Below, piece by piece: positions 43,562 to 51,954 of a stretch of DNA of 64,000 bases; position 1 is the first letter of the stretch; every line of letters starts with the position of its first letter. This DNA is from Haloarchaeobius salinus (GTDB taxonomy: Archaea; Halobacteriota; Halobacteria; Halobacteriales; Natrialbaceae): contig NZ_JANHAU010000001.1 in the NCBI RefSeq assembly GCF_024464185.1, positions 558,001-622,000 on the forward strand, given 5' to 3'. Made by a program: the position numbers and the translations under genes. Below the pieces are notes generated by a model. It did not search any database, was not told the DNA's origin, and saw only the letters and a list, made by a program, of their open reading frames with translations.

Positions 43562-44065
43562 ATGAAACACGGGAAACTCGACTCGGTGGACAGGCAGATA
43601 CTCTACTACCTCCAGCAGGACGCTCGACACACGTCCTCCAGCGACATCGCCGAGAAGATCGACATCTCACCGAGCACGGTCCGGACGCGCCTCAAAGAAC
43701 TCGAGACGAGCGGCATCATCCGCGGCTACCACATCGACATCGACTACGACCTCGCGGGCTACCCGCTCTACACGAAGATAATCTGTACCGCGCCGGTACC
43801 GGAGCGCGACAGGCTCGCGAACCGTGCCCGCGAGGTCAACGGCGTGACGGCGGTCCGCGAGATCATGACCGGTCAACGGAACGTCTACGTCAACGCCATC
43901 GGGACGGACCACGACGACCTCAACCGCATCGGCCGCGACCTCGACGACCTCGGCCTCAAGATCGTCGACGAACAGCTAATCCGCGACGAGTACGTCTGTC
44001 CGTACCACGGCTTCCTCGGCGCTGACGAAGATGGACTGTCGGCCGATGGTGACGGCGAGCTGTGA
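43562..44065 (+). CDS. Lrp/AsnC family transcription regulator
   Basis: The product has 167 residues. The N-terminal HTH (about 6-60) reads LDSVDRQILYYLQQDARHTSSSDIAEKIDISPSTVRTRLKELE. The C-terminal RAM/AsnC effector domain (about 70-150) is of the variant kind found in haloarchaeal regulators next to transporters. It probably controls the divergent APC-USP permease through the inverted repeats between them. Effector unknown. Confidence 0.88.
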   Translation: MKHGKLDSVDRQILYYLQQDARHTSSSDIAEKIDISPSTVRTRLKELETSGIIRGYHIDIDYDLAGYPLYTKIICTAPVPERDRLANRAREVNGVTAVREIMTGQRNVYVNAIGTDHDDLNRIGRDLDDLGLKIVDEQLIRDEYVCPYHGFLGADEDGLSADGDGEL

Positions 44066-44277
44066 GTCGGGGCTCGGTCACCGGCTGCGACCGCAGTCGT
44101 GAGACGTGGGGGTACCTGGGCCCCGAGCCCCCAGTCCTCCCCTGAGGCGGTCCGCCGCACGTAGCTCGCTGCCACACTTTGTTCCGACAACTGGAAGTTG
44201 AACATACTTCGGGTGTAGTGTCCGAATCGCCCACCTACATCCGACCGTACTCGAACCGGAATACGTACGAAGAAGCA

Positions 44278-44349
44278 AGCCTAGGCCGGGATTTGAACCC
44301 GGGCTCTCGTCCTTACCAAGGACGCGCTTTACCGCTAAGCTACCCAGGC
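44278..44349 (-). tRNA. tRNA-Thr (GGT)
   Basis: Read on the minus strand, acceptor GCCTGGG pairs with CCTAGGC with one G-U pair. The D-arm has TAGCTTAGCGGTAAAGCG. The anticodon stem CGTCC/GGACG encloses TTGGTAA, giving anticodon GGT. The T-arm is CCGGGTTCAAATCCCGG. The discriminator is T, usual for tRNA-Thr. A TATA-like AT-rich box lies about 35 bases upstream (about 44384-44390). No intron. Confidence 0.97.
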
Positions 44350-44404
44350 ACCGAAGTGCATCCTACCGTTGCTCGGTGTAGTTTTAATGGGTTTCGATTC
44401 GCCC

Positions 44405-45079
44405 CTACGAATCCGTCGCCGACTGGCGGACGTGGTCGTCGACCCCGCCTGCGGTCTCCTTCGCCGTCGCGCCGACGTTGAGGTCGGTCGCGGCGGGCAG
44501 CGCGTCGACCGCGGGGAGGGGTTCGCTCCCGTCGGTGGGCACGAGGCCGGTGAGCTGGGCGAACAGCTCGGTGGTGGGGGTGGCACCGACGGCGGTGGTG
44601 CCGGCCACGGCGGCGAGTTCGAACACGTCGCGTTCGAGGCTGGCGTCGAGGGCGGTCGTGTCGGCGTCGGGGTGGCGACGGTCGGTCTGGTCGCGCCCGA
44701 AGTCGCGGACGGTGTCGACGGCCTTGGCGGCGGCGTCGGTCCGTGCGAGGAGGTAGAAGCCGCGGGAGACGAGCACCGTGGCGGCCAGCGAGTCGAGGTT
44801 GGCCTGCGTGTGGTCGTCGGTTTCGGTCCAGGGCTCGTCGTGGGCGAGCGTGCGGGTGAGCCGGAGGCCGTCGTAGACGAGCTGGACGCCGGCGGCCCGG
44901 TCGACGACCGTCTCGACGTCGACATCCTCGTCGCAGGCGCGGGCGCAGCGGAGCGCCACCACGCCGGGGGCCATCGACGCGGCTGCCAGGCGGGTCGCGA
45001 TGTCGTCGCGGAGCCGGTCGGGGTAGATGTCGGCGAGCGCCTCCTGGGCGGCGCGCCTGCACGTTGCGGCCTCGTCCAT
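44405..45079 (-). CDS. Conserved haloarchaeal helical protein, unknown function
   Basis: The product has 224 residues and is predicted almost all-alpha, with no signal peptide or TM segments. The pattern of long helices (ATRLAAASMAPGVVALRCARA, LDSLAATVLVSRGFYLLARTDAA) recalls a decayed isoprenoid-synthase-like fold, but there is no Asp-rich DDxxD motif, so no such activity is claimed. Divergent from the crotonase gene across 59 bases. Confidence 0.7.
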   Translation of the reverse strand: MDEAATCRRAAQEALADIYPDRLRDDIATRLAAASMAPGVVALRCARACDEDVDVETVVDRAAGVQLVYDGLRLTRTLAHDEPWTETDDHTQANLDSLAATVLVSRGFYLLARTDAAAKAVDTVRDFGRDQTDRRHPDADTTALDASLERDVFELAAVAGTTAVGATPTTELFAQLTGLVPTDGSEPLPAVDALPAATDLNVGATAKETAGGVDDHVRQSATDS

Positions 45080-45138
45080 TGCCGTCGACTAGCGGGGGGA
45101 AAGGCAAAGACCTTTGGAAAGCGAAGACTCGCCAACGT

Positions 45139-45828
45139 ATGATCGAGACGGCAGTCGACGGCGGGGTGACCCGGGTGACGCTCTCCCGGCCGGCCCGCCG
45201 CAACGCGTTCACGGAGGCCGGGCTGCGTGCGTTGCGGTCCGCGGTGACCGGGGCGGAGACGCCGGTGGTGTCCCTCTCGGGTGCGGGTGAGGCGTTCTCC
45301 GCGGGGGCGGACCTGACGGTGGTCAAGGAACTCGACCGCGAGGAGGCACGGGCGTTCGCACAGCTGGGCCAGTCAGTCGCGACGGCCATCGCGGAGTCCG
45401 AGGCGGTCGTCGTCGCAGGCATCGACGGGCCGGCCCGAGGTGGCGGGGTGGAGCTGGCGCTGGCCTGTGACGTCCGGGTCGCCACGCCGGAGGCGACGTT
45501 CGCGGAGACGGGCGTCTCGCTCGGACTGTTCGGTGCGTGGGGCGGGACGGCGAGGCTCCCGCGTATCGTCGGTGGGGGCGAGGCGATGGACCTCGCGCTC
45601 TCGGGGCGGACCGTCGACGCCGAGGAGGCGCTGCGGATGGGGCTGGTCTCCCGTGTCGTCGACCACCCGGCGACTGTGGCCGCGGAGATCGCCGAGAACA
45701 ATCCGGCCGCACTGTCGGCAGTGAAACGGCGGATGCGCGACGACGCGGATCGGGCGGTCCAGCACGCCCGCGAGGCCGAGGCGTTCGCGGACCTCGTCGA
45801 GCGGAACGCGGCCGACCTCTCGTGGTGA
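45139..45828 (+). CDS. Enoyl-CoA hydratase/isomerase (crotonase) family protein
   Basis: This 229-residue crotonase fold has the oxyanion-hole segments GAGEAFSAGADL and GPARGGGVELALACDVRVA, with Glu in the position of the first catalytic Glu of enoyl-CoA hydratase. The segment where the second catalytic Glu normally sits reads TGVSLGLFGAWGGTARLPR, with Gly replacing Glu, so hydration is doubtful. Isomerisation, hydrolysis or another acyl-CoA reaction is possible. The protein is also short for the family, about 229 against 250-260. ATG 45139 starts the fold correctly. Confidence 0.82.
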   Translation: MIETAVDGGVTRVTLSRPARRNAFTEAGLRALRSAVTGAETPVVSLSGAGEAFSAGADLTVVKELDREEARAFAQLGQSVATAIAESEAVVVAGIDGPARGGGVELALACDVRVATPEATFAETGVSLGLFGAWGGTARLPRIVGGGEAMDLALSGRTVDAEEALRMGLVSRVVDHPATVAAEIAENNPAALSAVKRRMRDDADRAVQHAREAEAFADLVERNAADLSW

Positions 45829-45904
45829 CGGCCGGAACTGACACTCCAGCTACCAAACCGCGCTTCAGCGAACGCTTTTGCGCCCGTCGTCACTGGCTGT
45901 TCTC

Positions 45905-46561
45905 ATGACAGGAACTGCGGTCATCGCGGGCGTCGGACCGAAGATCGGCGAGGCAGTCGCACGCGAGCTCCACGACGCGGGCTACGACGTGGGGCTGTTC
46001 GCCCGCTCGGAGGCGTTCATCGCGGAACTGGCCGCGTACCTCGGGGAGGGTACACTCGCCGTTCCGACGGACGTGACCGACGAGGAGTCGGTCGAGGCCG
46101 GGATGGCGACGGTTCGGGAGGAGTTCGGCCCCGTCTCGGTACTCGTCCTGAACGCGACCGGTGGCGGCGGGCGGCCCGTCGGGCAGGCGAACGCGGAACG
46201 GCTCCGGGGGATCTTCGACGTGCGGGTCGCCGGGTCGCTGACCTGCGTCAACGCCGCGCTGGCTGACCTTCGGGAGACGGAGGGAACCGTCATCTTCAGC
46301 GGGACGACGTACGCCGACTCGCTCGTCCCGGAGCAGATCGAGTGGGGGGCGGTCGGCCCGGCGGCGCGGGGTCTCTCGGCGTCCCTGGCGACAGCGCTCG
46401 ACGACGTACAGGTCACCTACGTCCGCATCGGGAGCCGGGTCGCCCCGGCCGGGCAGGTCGACGACGACGCCCTGAGCGCGGCCGAGGTCGCGGCGACGTA
46501 CCGCGAGCTGGTCGAGCGCGACGTGGCGGTCACGCGGGAGCTGGACCTGCGCCAGCGGTAG
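45905..46561 (+). CDS. SDR-fold protein lacking the Tyr-Lys catalytic pair
   Basis: The product has 218 residues. The N-terminus VIAGVGPKIGEAVAREL is a modified Rossmann Gly motif, and LVLNATGGGG replaces the NNAG motif. Where classical SDRs have Tyr-x3-Lys, this has IEWGAVGPAARGLSASLA, so neither residue is present. It may bind a dinucleotide without classical catalysis, or use other residues. It lies 76 bases after the crotonase-like gene and may belong to the same pathway. Confidence 0.75.
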   Translation: MTGTAVIAGVGPKIGEAVARELHDAGYDVGLFARSEAFIAELAAYLGEGTLAVPTDVTDEESVEAGMATVREEFGPVSVLVLNATGGGGRPVGQANAERLRGIFDVRVAGSLTCVNAALADLRETEGTVIFSGTTYADSLVPEQIEWGAVGPAARGLSASLATALDDVQVTYVRIGSRVAPAGQVDDDALSAAEVAATYRELVERDVAVTRELDLRQR

Positions 46562-46619
46562 TGCGTTTCGCGAGCGACGACACGGAAAATATGAGTACTC
46601 CCAGCCCGTGGTGGTGGGT

Positions 46620-47237
46620 GTGCACGAGTGCGACCACTGTTCGGAATCGTTCGAGGCGGAGGAGCCGTACCTCGAACACCTGCGAGACGAGCACGGCGAC
46701 GACCTCGGCCCCATCGAGCAGCGCCGGGTCGATGCGCTGGACGACGGCGACGGGGGGCTCCCGACGTTCGTCTACGCCGCGGCAGCCGTGGTCGGCCTGG
46801 TCCTGCTCGGCGGGGTCGCCGTCGGGCTGCTCGGCGGGGGCGGCGGCGGTGCCGGGAGCGGGGTACTGAACGACAGCGCACCCCGGGAACCCATCGGCGT
46901 GGGAACGGTCCACGAGCACGGCGGGATGACCGTCACCATCGGCGGGCAGACGCTGGACTTCAGTCAGCAGCAGTACCAGCTGCAGGCCGACGCCTTCCAC
47001 TACGAGAACGGCGACGGTTCGCGGTGGCACGTCCATGCCGACGGGGTCACCCTGGAGTACGGGCTGGAGTCGCTCGGTATCGAGGCCGCCCCCGACGCGC
47101 TCGCGTTCGACGGCGAGGTGTACCGGACGAGCGAGGGCGACACGGTCCGCTACGTGGTGAACGGGCAGTCCGTCGACCCGACGACGTACGAGCTACAGGA
47201 GGGCGACCAGGTCGAGGTCGTTGCAGAGAGCGGATAG
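46620..47237 (+). CDS. Membrane protein with N-terminal C2H2 zinc finger
   Basis: The product has 205 residues. CDHCSESFEAEEPYLEHLRDEH is a classic C2H2 finger (about 4-25), followed by one TM helix (about 50-75) with a Gly-rich end, then an outside domain with HEHGGMTVTIGG and HYENGDGSRWHVHADGV. GTG codons occur at 46608, 46611, 46614 and 46620. I chose 46620 because an AAAATAT box (46586-46592) lies about 28-34 bases before it. A zinc finger joined to a membrane anchor is unusual; role unknown. Confidence 0.65.
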   Translation: MHECDHCSESFEAEEPYLEHLRDEHGDDLGPIEQRRVDALDDGDGGLPTFVYAAAAVVGLVLLGGVAVGLLGGGGGGAGSGVLNDSAPREPIGVGTVHEHGGMTVTIGGQTLDFSQQQYQLQADAFHYENGDGSRWHVHADGVTLEYGLESLGIEAAPDALAFDGEVYRTSEGDTVRYVVNGQSVDPTTYELQEGDQVEVVAESG

Positions 47238-47239
47238 CC

Positions 47240-48037
47240 CTACAGATCAGCAGGCTCCGGTGCGGGCGGCATCGACCGCTTGTGGGCGCTGTTCTCGTAC
47301 AGCTCGCGGACCGTCTCGACGACACCCTCCTCGACACCGAGTTCGCGCGCGGTCGCCACCGTGGAGGCCCCGCCCTCGATGTGGAGCGCGATGACCGCGT
47401 CGACGACGTCGTAGCCGACGCCCATCTCGTCCGCGTCGGTCTGGTCCGCCCAGAGTTCGGCGGTGGCGGGCTTCTCGGCGAGTTCCTCCGGCGCGCCGAG
47501 GTGCCGTGCGAGCTGGCGGACCTGCTGCTTGTACAGGTTGCCGATGGGGTTGCAGTCGACCGCCTGGTCGCCGTACTTCGTGAAGTAGCCCGTCAGCGCC
47601 TCCGCCTTGTTCCCGGTGCCCAGCACCACGCGGTTCTCCTCGTTGGCGACGTAGTAGTTGAGGACCCCGCGGACGCGAGCGGCGGTGTTGCCCACGGCGA
47701 CGGTGTCCTCCGCTGCGGCGGGGATCGAATCGACGATCTCGTCGACGATGCCGCCGATCTCGATCACGTCGTAGTCGATGCCGAGGTCCGCGGCGACGCG
47801 CTCTGCGTCGCTCATGTTCGCCTCGCTGGAGACGCGCGATGGCAGGACGAGCCCGTAGACGTCCTCCTGGCCGAGGGCTTCGACGGCCAGGTAGGCGGTC
47901 GTGGTGCTGTCGACGCCACCCGAGAGTCCGAGGACCGCCCCGTCGGCCCCCGCGTCCTCGACGACGCCCTGGATGAAGCTCACGATGTGGTCGCGCTGTG
48001 CGGTCAGTTCCTCGTCTCCGAACCGGAGGTCTATCAT
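47240..48037 (-). CDS. nadE: NAD+ synthase, ammonia-dependent
   Basis: This 265-residue enzyme converts deamido-NAD+ to NAD+ with ATP and ammonia. SGGVDSTTT (39-47) is the PP-loop, VLGTGNKAEALTGYFTKYGDQAVDCNPIGNLYK is the central signature, and DEMGVGYDVVDAV follows near the C-terminus. There is no glutaminase domain. Convergent with the preceding gene, leaving 2 bases between stops. Confidence 0.94.
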   Translation of the reverse strand: MIDLRFGDEELTAQRDHIVSFIQGVVEDAGADGAVLGLSGGVDSTTTAYLAVEALGQEDVYGLVLPSRVSSEANMSDAERVAADLGIDYDVIEIGGIVDEIVDSIPAAAEDTVAVGNTAARVRGVLNYYVANEENRVVLGTGNKAEALTGYFTKYGDQAVDCNPIGNLYKQQVRQLARHLGAPEELAEKPATAELWADQTDADEMGVGYDVVDAVIALHIEGGASTVATARELGVEEGVVETVRELYENSAHKRSMPPAPEPADL

Positions 48038-48166
48038 CGTCCGCCGGTAGGGCGTACAGGACCAATAACGTTCCTCGGGCGTCGCTGGAACTGGACGACC
48101 GTCCAGTCCGGTGAAGCGCTACGTTCAAGTGCCATCGGGAGGAAGGAAGTGATGGAATCACTGCGA

Positions 48167-48300
48167 GCGAGCGCCGTTGGTCCCGCGAACGGGATGGGGC
48201 CCGGTGCGAGCGAACGCGGTAGGCGAGCGCCGTTGGTCCCGCGAACGGAGTGAGTGGGACCTCGGCGCGAGCGAACGCAGTGAGCGAGCGCCGTTGGTCC
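48167..48300 (+). repeat. Direct repeats of the tRNA-Gly 5' end
   Basis: A segment containing the first 13 bases of the tRNA-Gly gene (GCGCCGTTGGTCC) with GCGA before it appears three times: 48167-48183, 48223-48239 and, as the tRNA itself, 48284-48300. The first two copies share nine further bases (CGCGAACGG). Repeat starts are 56 and 61 bases apart. The pattern suggests local duplication at the tRNA 5' side, perhaps by past recombination. Confidence 0.7.
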
Positions 48301-48358
48301 AGTGGTAGGACAGTGGCTTCCCAAGCCACTAGCCCGGGTTCAATTCCCGGACGGCGCA
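48288..48358 (+). tRNA. tRNA-Gly (CCC)
   Basis: Acceptor GCGCCGT pairs with ACGGCGC. The D-arm is GGTCCAGTGGTAGGACA. The anticodon stem GTGGC/GCCAC encloses TTCCCAA, giving CCC. The T-arm is CCGGGTTCAATTCCCGG. The discriminator is A. No intron. Copies of its 5' end lie upstream. Confidence 0.97.
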
Positions 48359-48730
48359 TGATCGTCTCGAACACAGTGAGAGACGTCATCGCCAGCGGGG
48401 ATCGAACCGGGGAGGATACGCGTCGCGGCGCGAGCGGGGACTGTCTCGCCACCCTGCGGTCGGGTTCTCGAACAGCTCGTTCGTTCCGACTCGCTCAAGC
48501 CCTGATTGAACGCGAGAAATCCACGGTTGCGTGCCCGTGGCGAACGGTCATCCGGATCGGTTCGAAATCACCCCGTAACATCTTCTTGCGGTCCGGAACC
48601 ACGTGACGGGACGGGGAATTGAAAGCGGCATTATCTGCGACCGGTCGCTTACACACCGTGTCGGGGTGAGGTAATCGGTGGTTAGCTATGTCATCCGGTA
48701 TCAATGTTATGGCCGGGGAGTTGGAAGGCC
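48359..48730. other. Gene-poor gap after tRNA-Gly
   Basis: No supported gene in 372 bases. It holds one short inverted repeat (CCACGG...CCGTGG, about 48521-48540) and an AT-rich box (about 48698-48712) that could be the promoter of the gene at 48731. Base composition is less GC-rich than the flanks. It may be a decayed insertion next to the tRNA, but no integrase remnant is visible. Confidence 0.45.
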
Positions 48731-48991
48731 GTGAGTCAGAACGTACAATCCGATACTGGGGGTATCGATCCACCTGCGGCGGGTGAGACGCAGCCGACGG
48801 GGGAGTCACTCGTGTTCGACGTGCTCTCCGATTCGACCGTGACGGACCGGTGGCCACAGCTCGCACGTGGCTACGCCGGGAACGACTTCGCGACGATCCG
48901 TGCCACCGTCGCGGTCGAGTGGGACGACATCGAGCACGAGGATCTCGACGTGGAGCCGGCGGACCTGCTCGACTGTGCGGAGGGTGACTGA
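48731..48991 (+). CDS. Short acidic protein of unknown function
   Basis: The product has 86 residues with the segment SLVFDVLSDSTVTDRWPQLARGYAGNDFATIRATVAVEWDDIEHEDLDVEPADLLDC. The GTG at 48731 (MSQNVQSDTG) follows an AT-rich promoter-like box at leaderless distance; an in-frame ATG at 48704 falls within that box. It ends one base before the start of the next gene, so they form a pair. No domain recognised. Confidence 0.6.
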   Translation: MSQNVQSDTGGIDPPAAGETQPTGESLVFDVLSDSTVTDRWPQLARGYAGNDFATIRATVAVEWDDIEHEDLDVEPADLLDCAEGD

Positions 48992-48992
48992 G

Positions 48993-49172
48993 ATGCGCTT
49001 CCCGACCATGGTCCGACTGGTGGTCGGCCTGACACTGTTCGCGCTGGCCGCGCTCGGCCTGGCGTGGTCGTTCGAGGGAACGATGTACGCGCTGGGGTCG
49101 GTCGGTATGCTCGCGGTCTGTCTGTTCACGGTCGCACTCGCGCTCGAACCGGAGCTCCGGGGTACGTACTGA
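48993..49172 (+). CDS. Small two-TM membrane protein
   Basis: The product has 59 residues: hydrophobic helices at about 6-26 and 32-50, a Glu-containing link (SFEGTMYAL), and an ending LEPELRGTY. It directly follows the 86-residue acidic protein (1-base gap), so the two are probably co-translated. Function unknown. Confidence 0.65.
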   Translation: MRFPTMVRLVVGLTLFALAALGLAWSFEGTMYALGSVGMLAVCLFTVALALEPELRGTY

Positions 49173-49278
49173 GCCCGCACCGGCGTGGCGTCGTCGCACT
49201 GACGCCGTCGGTTTCTTCGTCCCGTCGGGGAGCGGCGGCTCGGGGGCACGAGCGAAGTGAGAACGGCGACCGGCTAGC

Positions 49279-49431
49279 CTACCGCGAGGGTGACGACCGA
49301 TGGTCCGTCTGTTCGGTGATGGCGACGGTGGTGTCGGACTCGATCCAGGCGTCCAGGTTCTCGCGGTCGTAGATGATGAGTCCGTTGACCGTCTCGCGTC
49401 CGACGTACCGTTCGGAATCCGTATCTTCCAT
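49279..49431 (-). CDS. 50-residue conserved haloarchaeal protein
   Basis: The product is MEDTDSERYVGRETVNGLII followed by YDRENLDAWIESDTTVAITEQ. The YVGRE...IYDRE..DAWIxSD pattern recurs in short proteins of many haloarchaea with no known function. ATG 49431 is preceded at leaderless spacing by a TATA-like AAACATAAGC box on the minus strand (about 49461-49470). Confidence 0.65.
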   Translation of the reverse strand: MEDTDSERYVGRETVNGLIIYDRENLDAWIESDTTVAITEQTDHRSSPSR

Positions 49432-49494
49432 TCGAGTCGATACTGGATTCCGCCGCGCTGGGCTTATGTTTGCTGGCCGGGATGGCCACAACAG

Positions 49495-49773
49495 CTAAGC
49501 CCCGGACAGCGATTTCGCGCAGTTTCGGCAGTAGCGGTAGCGCGAGTCGGGCTCGTTCGACGCGCCGCAGTGCGGACAGCGTCGACCCCCGGTCTCGTCG
49601 GTGTCGCGGACCGACGTGTTCGCCACGACGCGGTCGACGCTCGCCGGGTCACCGCCGGCCGGGTCGGGCGTCGGGTCGTCGTCGACCTGCCGGCGGTAGT
49701 AGACGTACACGGCGAGCTGGAGTGCGGCGAACACGACGAGGTACCCGAGGGTCCAGTCCCAGACGTTCGCCAT
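49495..49773 (-). CDS. Small membrane protein with C-terminal zinc ribbon
   Basis: The product has 92 residues. One TM helix (about 5-25, WDWTLGYLVVFAALQLAVYVYY), an acidic linker, then a zinc ribbon CPHCGASN...YRYCRNC with two Cys pairs. It resembles small haloarchaeal zinc-ribbon membrane proteins. A TATA box on the minus strand (AACGCTATAAG, about 49797-49807) precedes the ATG. Confidence 0.75.
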   Translation of the reverse strand: MANVWDWTLGYLVVFAALQLAVYVYYRRQVDDDPTPDPAGGDPASVDRVVANTSVRDTDETGGRRCPHCGASNEPDSRYRYCRNCAKSLSGA

Positions 49774-49825
49774 GCTGTGACATTGTGTGGCACGGAACTT
49801 ATAGCGTTCGACGGCGGCGGGCGCG

Positions 49826-50911
49826 TCACGGCGGGCGAACGCGGTAGATCTCGTCGTCGGTCGGGTCGGGGTCGCCCCGGCCGTCCTGGTTGCTCGTCGT
49901 GAAGTAGAGGTGGTCGTCGGGACCGGTGAACGTCGTCCGGATCCGGCCGAGATCGCTGTACAACGTTCGCTGCTCGGGGTCGCCGTCGCCGAAGGTGACC
50001 TGTCGGAGATGCGTCCCCGTGAGCGCGCCGACGAAGAAGCTGTCCCGCCAGCGGTCGATGGGACCGGTGTAGTGGGTGATGCTCCCGGGGCCGATGAGTG
50101 GGTCCTGCCACGAGAGCACGGGGTCGACGAACCGGTCGTCGTCGGCAGCCCCGGCGACCTCGGGCCAGCCGTAGTTGCCGCCGCGTTCCAGACGGTTGAG
50201 CTCGTCGACCCGGTCGGGTGTGTTCTCGACGACGTAGACCGCGTCGTCGGCGAACGTGAGCCCACGCGGGTTACGGTGGCCGTATGTGTACACCAGGGAG
50301 TCGAACGGGTTGTCGGGATGGGCCTCGCCGTCCCGGGTGACCCGGAGCACCTTCCCGGCCAGCGAGACCCGAGACTGGGCGTTCTGGGGCTCGCCGGCGT
50401 CGCCCGTCGTGACCCAGAGCGCGCCCTCGGGACCGAACGCGATCCGGCCCCCGTTGCTCACGGTGTTGCCCGGTATCCCGTCGAGGACGACCGAATCCAC
50501 CGCGAACTGCCGGCTGGCGTCGAGCCGGAGCACCCGGTTCCGTAGGCCGTTCTCGCCGTCGTACGTCTGGTAGACGTAGAGGTCCGTCGGTTCGGTGGGG
50601 TCGAACGCCAGCCCGAGCAGGCCGGCCTGCCCGTAGGCGGCCGTGTCTCCAGTCAGGTCCCCGACCGGCCCGAGGTCGTTCCCGGTCGCCCTGACCACTC
50701 GGCCGGGGCGCTCCGTGACGAAGAGGCTCCCGGTTTCGGGGTGGAACGACGCACCCCACGGCGTCTGGAGCCGCATCCGCACGCGTTCGAGGCGCAGGGG
50801 AGCGTCCTCGTCGATCGGCGTCTGCTCGCCGTCACCGGGCGGATCGAGACAGCCGGCGACGCCGCTGGCGAGGCCAACGCCGACCGTGGTGAGGAGGCGA
50901 CGACGCTTCAT
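49826..50911 (-). CDS. PQQ-dependent sugar dehydrogenase-type beta-propeller lipoprotein
   Basis: The product has 361 residues. A Tat signal (MKRRRLLTTVGVGL) ends in a lipobox (VAGC, Cys about 21). The mature part is a six-bladed soluble glucose dehydrogenase fold with GGRIAFGPEGALWVTTGDAG, YGHRNPRGLTF and the late GNYGWPEV block. Members oxidise sugars with PQQ, but haloarchaea generally lack obvious PQQ synthesis, so the cofactor is uncertain. It would act outside the membrane. Confidence 0.86.
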   Translation of the reverse strand: MKRRRLLTTVGVGLASGVAGCLDPPGDGEQTPIDEDAPLRLERVRMRLQTPWGASFHPETGSLFVTERPGRVVRATGNDLGPVGDLTGDTAAYGQAGLLGLAFDPTEPTDLYVYQTYDGENGLRNRVLRLDASRQFAVDSVVLDGIPGNTVSNGGRIAFGPEGALWVTTGDAGEPQNAQSRVSLAGKVLRVTRDGEAHPDNPFDSLVYTYGHRNPRGLTFADDAVYVVENTPDRVDELNRLERGGNYGWPEVAGAADDDRFVDPVLSWQDPLIGPGSITHYTGPIDRWRDSFFVGALTGTHLRQVTFGDGDPEQRTLYSDLGRIRTTFTGPDDHLYFTTSNQDGRGDPDPTDDEIYRVRPP

Positions 50912-50946
50912 CGTCCCGACCTTTCACACGACGGAGTAAAAACCTG

Positions 50947-51846
50947 TTACTTCGGTGGCGACAGGTCGCGGCCGAACTCGTCGAAGCTGTCGAGGTCGTC
51001 GGGCAGCCCGGTCGCGAGCTCGCGTTCGTCGCGTCGGTCGACGTTGGCGTCCTCGAGCGGGTCGGCGACGTCCTCCCAGCCCGGTTTGACGCGGACGCTC
51101 CTCGCGGGCTGGCCGACGGCGACGTGGTGGTCGGGCACGTCGCTGCCGACGATGCTCTTCGCGCCGACGACGGCGTTCTCGCCGACGCGACAGCCCGCCC
51201 GGACCATCGAGTCGTAGGTGACGCGGGCGTCGTCGTCGACGATGGTGTGGTAGTTCGACACCGCGGTCTGGTCGACGATGTCGTGGTCGTGGCTGTAGAT
51301 GTGGGCGTCGTCGGAGATGGAGACGCGGTCGCCGATGGTCAGCTTCCCGCGGTCGTCGAGGTGGACGTCGTCGTGGACGACCCCGTTGTCGCCGACGCTG
51401 ATGTTGTGCCCGTAGGTGAACGTGATACCCTTGAAGAACCGGCAGTTCTCCCCGCAGTCCTCGAACAGGTGCTCGGCGAGCATCGCCCGGAAGCGCAGTG
51501 CGAACGCGACGTTGTCGGCCATCGGCGTGGCGTCGAACTGCCGCCAGAGCCACTGGAGGTGCTTCGAACGCTCGAACACGTCCTCGTCCTTCTCGGCGTA
51601 GTACTCCGACTCGAGCGTCGTGTTGCATGGGTCGTAGCCCTGGAGCCGGACGCGCTCGGCCGGCGAGACCTCGGCGTCGTTCTGCCAGCGCTCGTAGGCA
51701 TCGCGGTCCCCGTGCAGGTCGACCAGCGTCTCCTCGACGACCGTGCAGGTGTCCTCGTCGGACGAGAGGCGCTCGTCGACCTCGTCGATGAACGCGCGAA
51801 CACCAGCCTCCGCGTCGGCCGGGAGCGAGACGTGCCGTTTCGTCAT
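50947..51846 (-). CDS. Hexapeptide-repeat acyltransferase
   Basis: The product has 299 residues. An N-terminal helical region of about 115 residues is followed by a left-handed beta-helix (about 140-235) with hexapeptide units (ISVGDNGVVHDDVHLDDRGKLTIGDRVSI). The catalytic His region is HIYSHDHDI, and VVGAKSIVGSDVPDHHVAVGQPARSV ends the domain. Similar to maltose O-acetyltransferase-like enzymes, but with a long N-terminal domain. Acceptor unknown. Confidence 0.85.
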   Translation of the reverse strand: MTKRHVSLPADAEAGVRAFIDEVDERLSSDEDTCTVVEETLVDLHGDRDAYERWQNDAEVSPAERVRLQGYDPCNTTLESEYYAEKDEDVFERSKHLQWLWRQFDATPMADNVAFALRFRAMLAEHLFEDCGENCRFFKGITFTYGHNISVGDNGVVHDDVHLDDRGKLTIGDRVSISDDAHIYSHDHDIVDQTAVSNYHTIVDDDARVTYDSMVRAGCRVGENAVVGAKSIVGSDVPDHHVAVGQPARSVRVKPGWEDVADPLEDANVDRRDERELATGLPDDLDSFDEFGRDLSPPK

Positions 51847-51954
51847 GGCTCCCCGTTCGGCGGGCAGCCGTATGGACCTTCGGTTGTCCGAACCCTGTAC
51901 ATCACCGGGACGGCGTGTGGTTCGGCGGGTCGCTCGCCGCCCGGTTGCGACCAG

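Noticed and set aside
48390-48420. T-arm-like sequence (GGATCGAACCGGGG) suggesting a tRNA remnant
   Set aside because: The flanking bases cannot form a T-stem, and no acceptor or anticodon arm is present on either strand.
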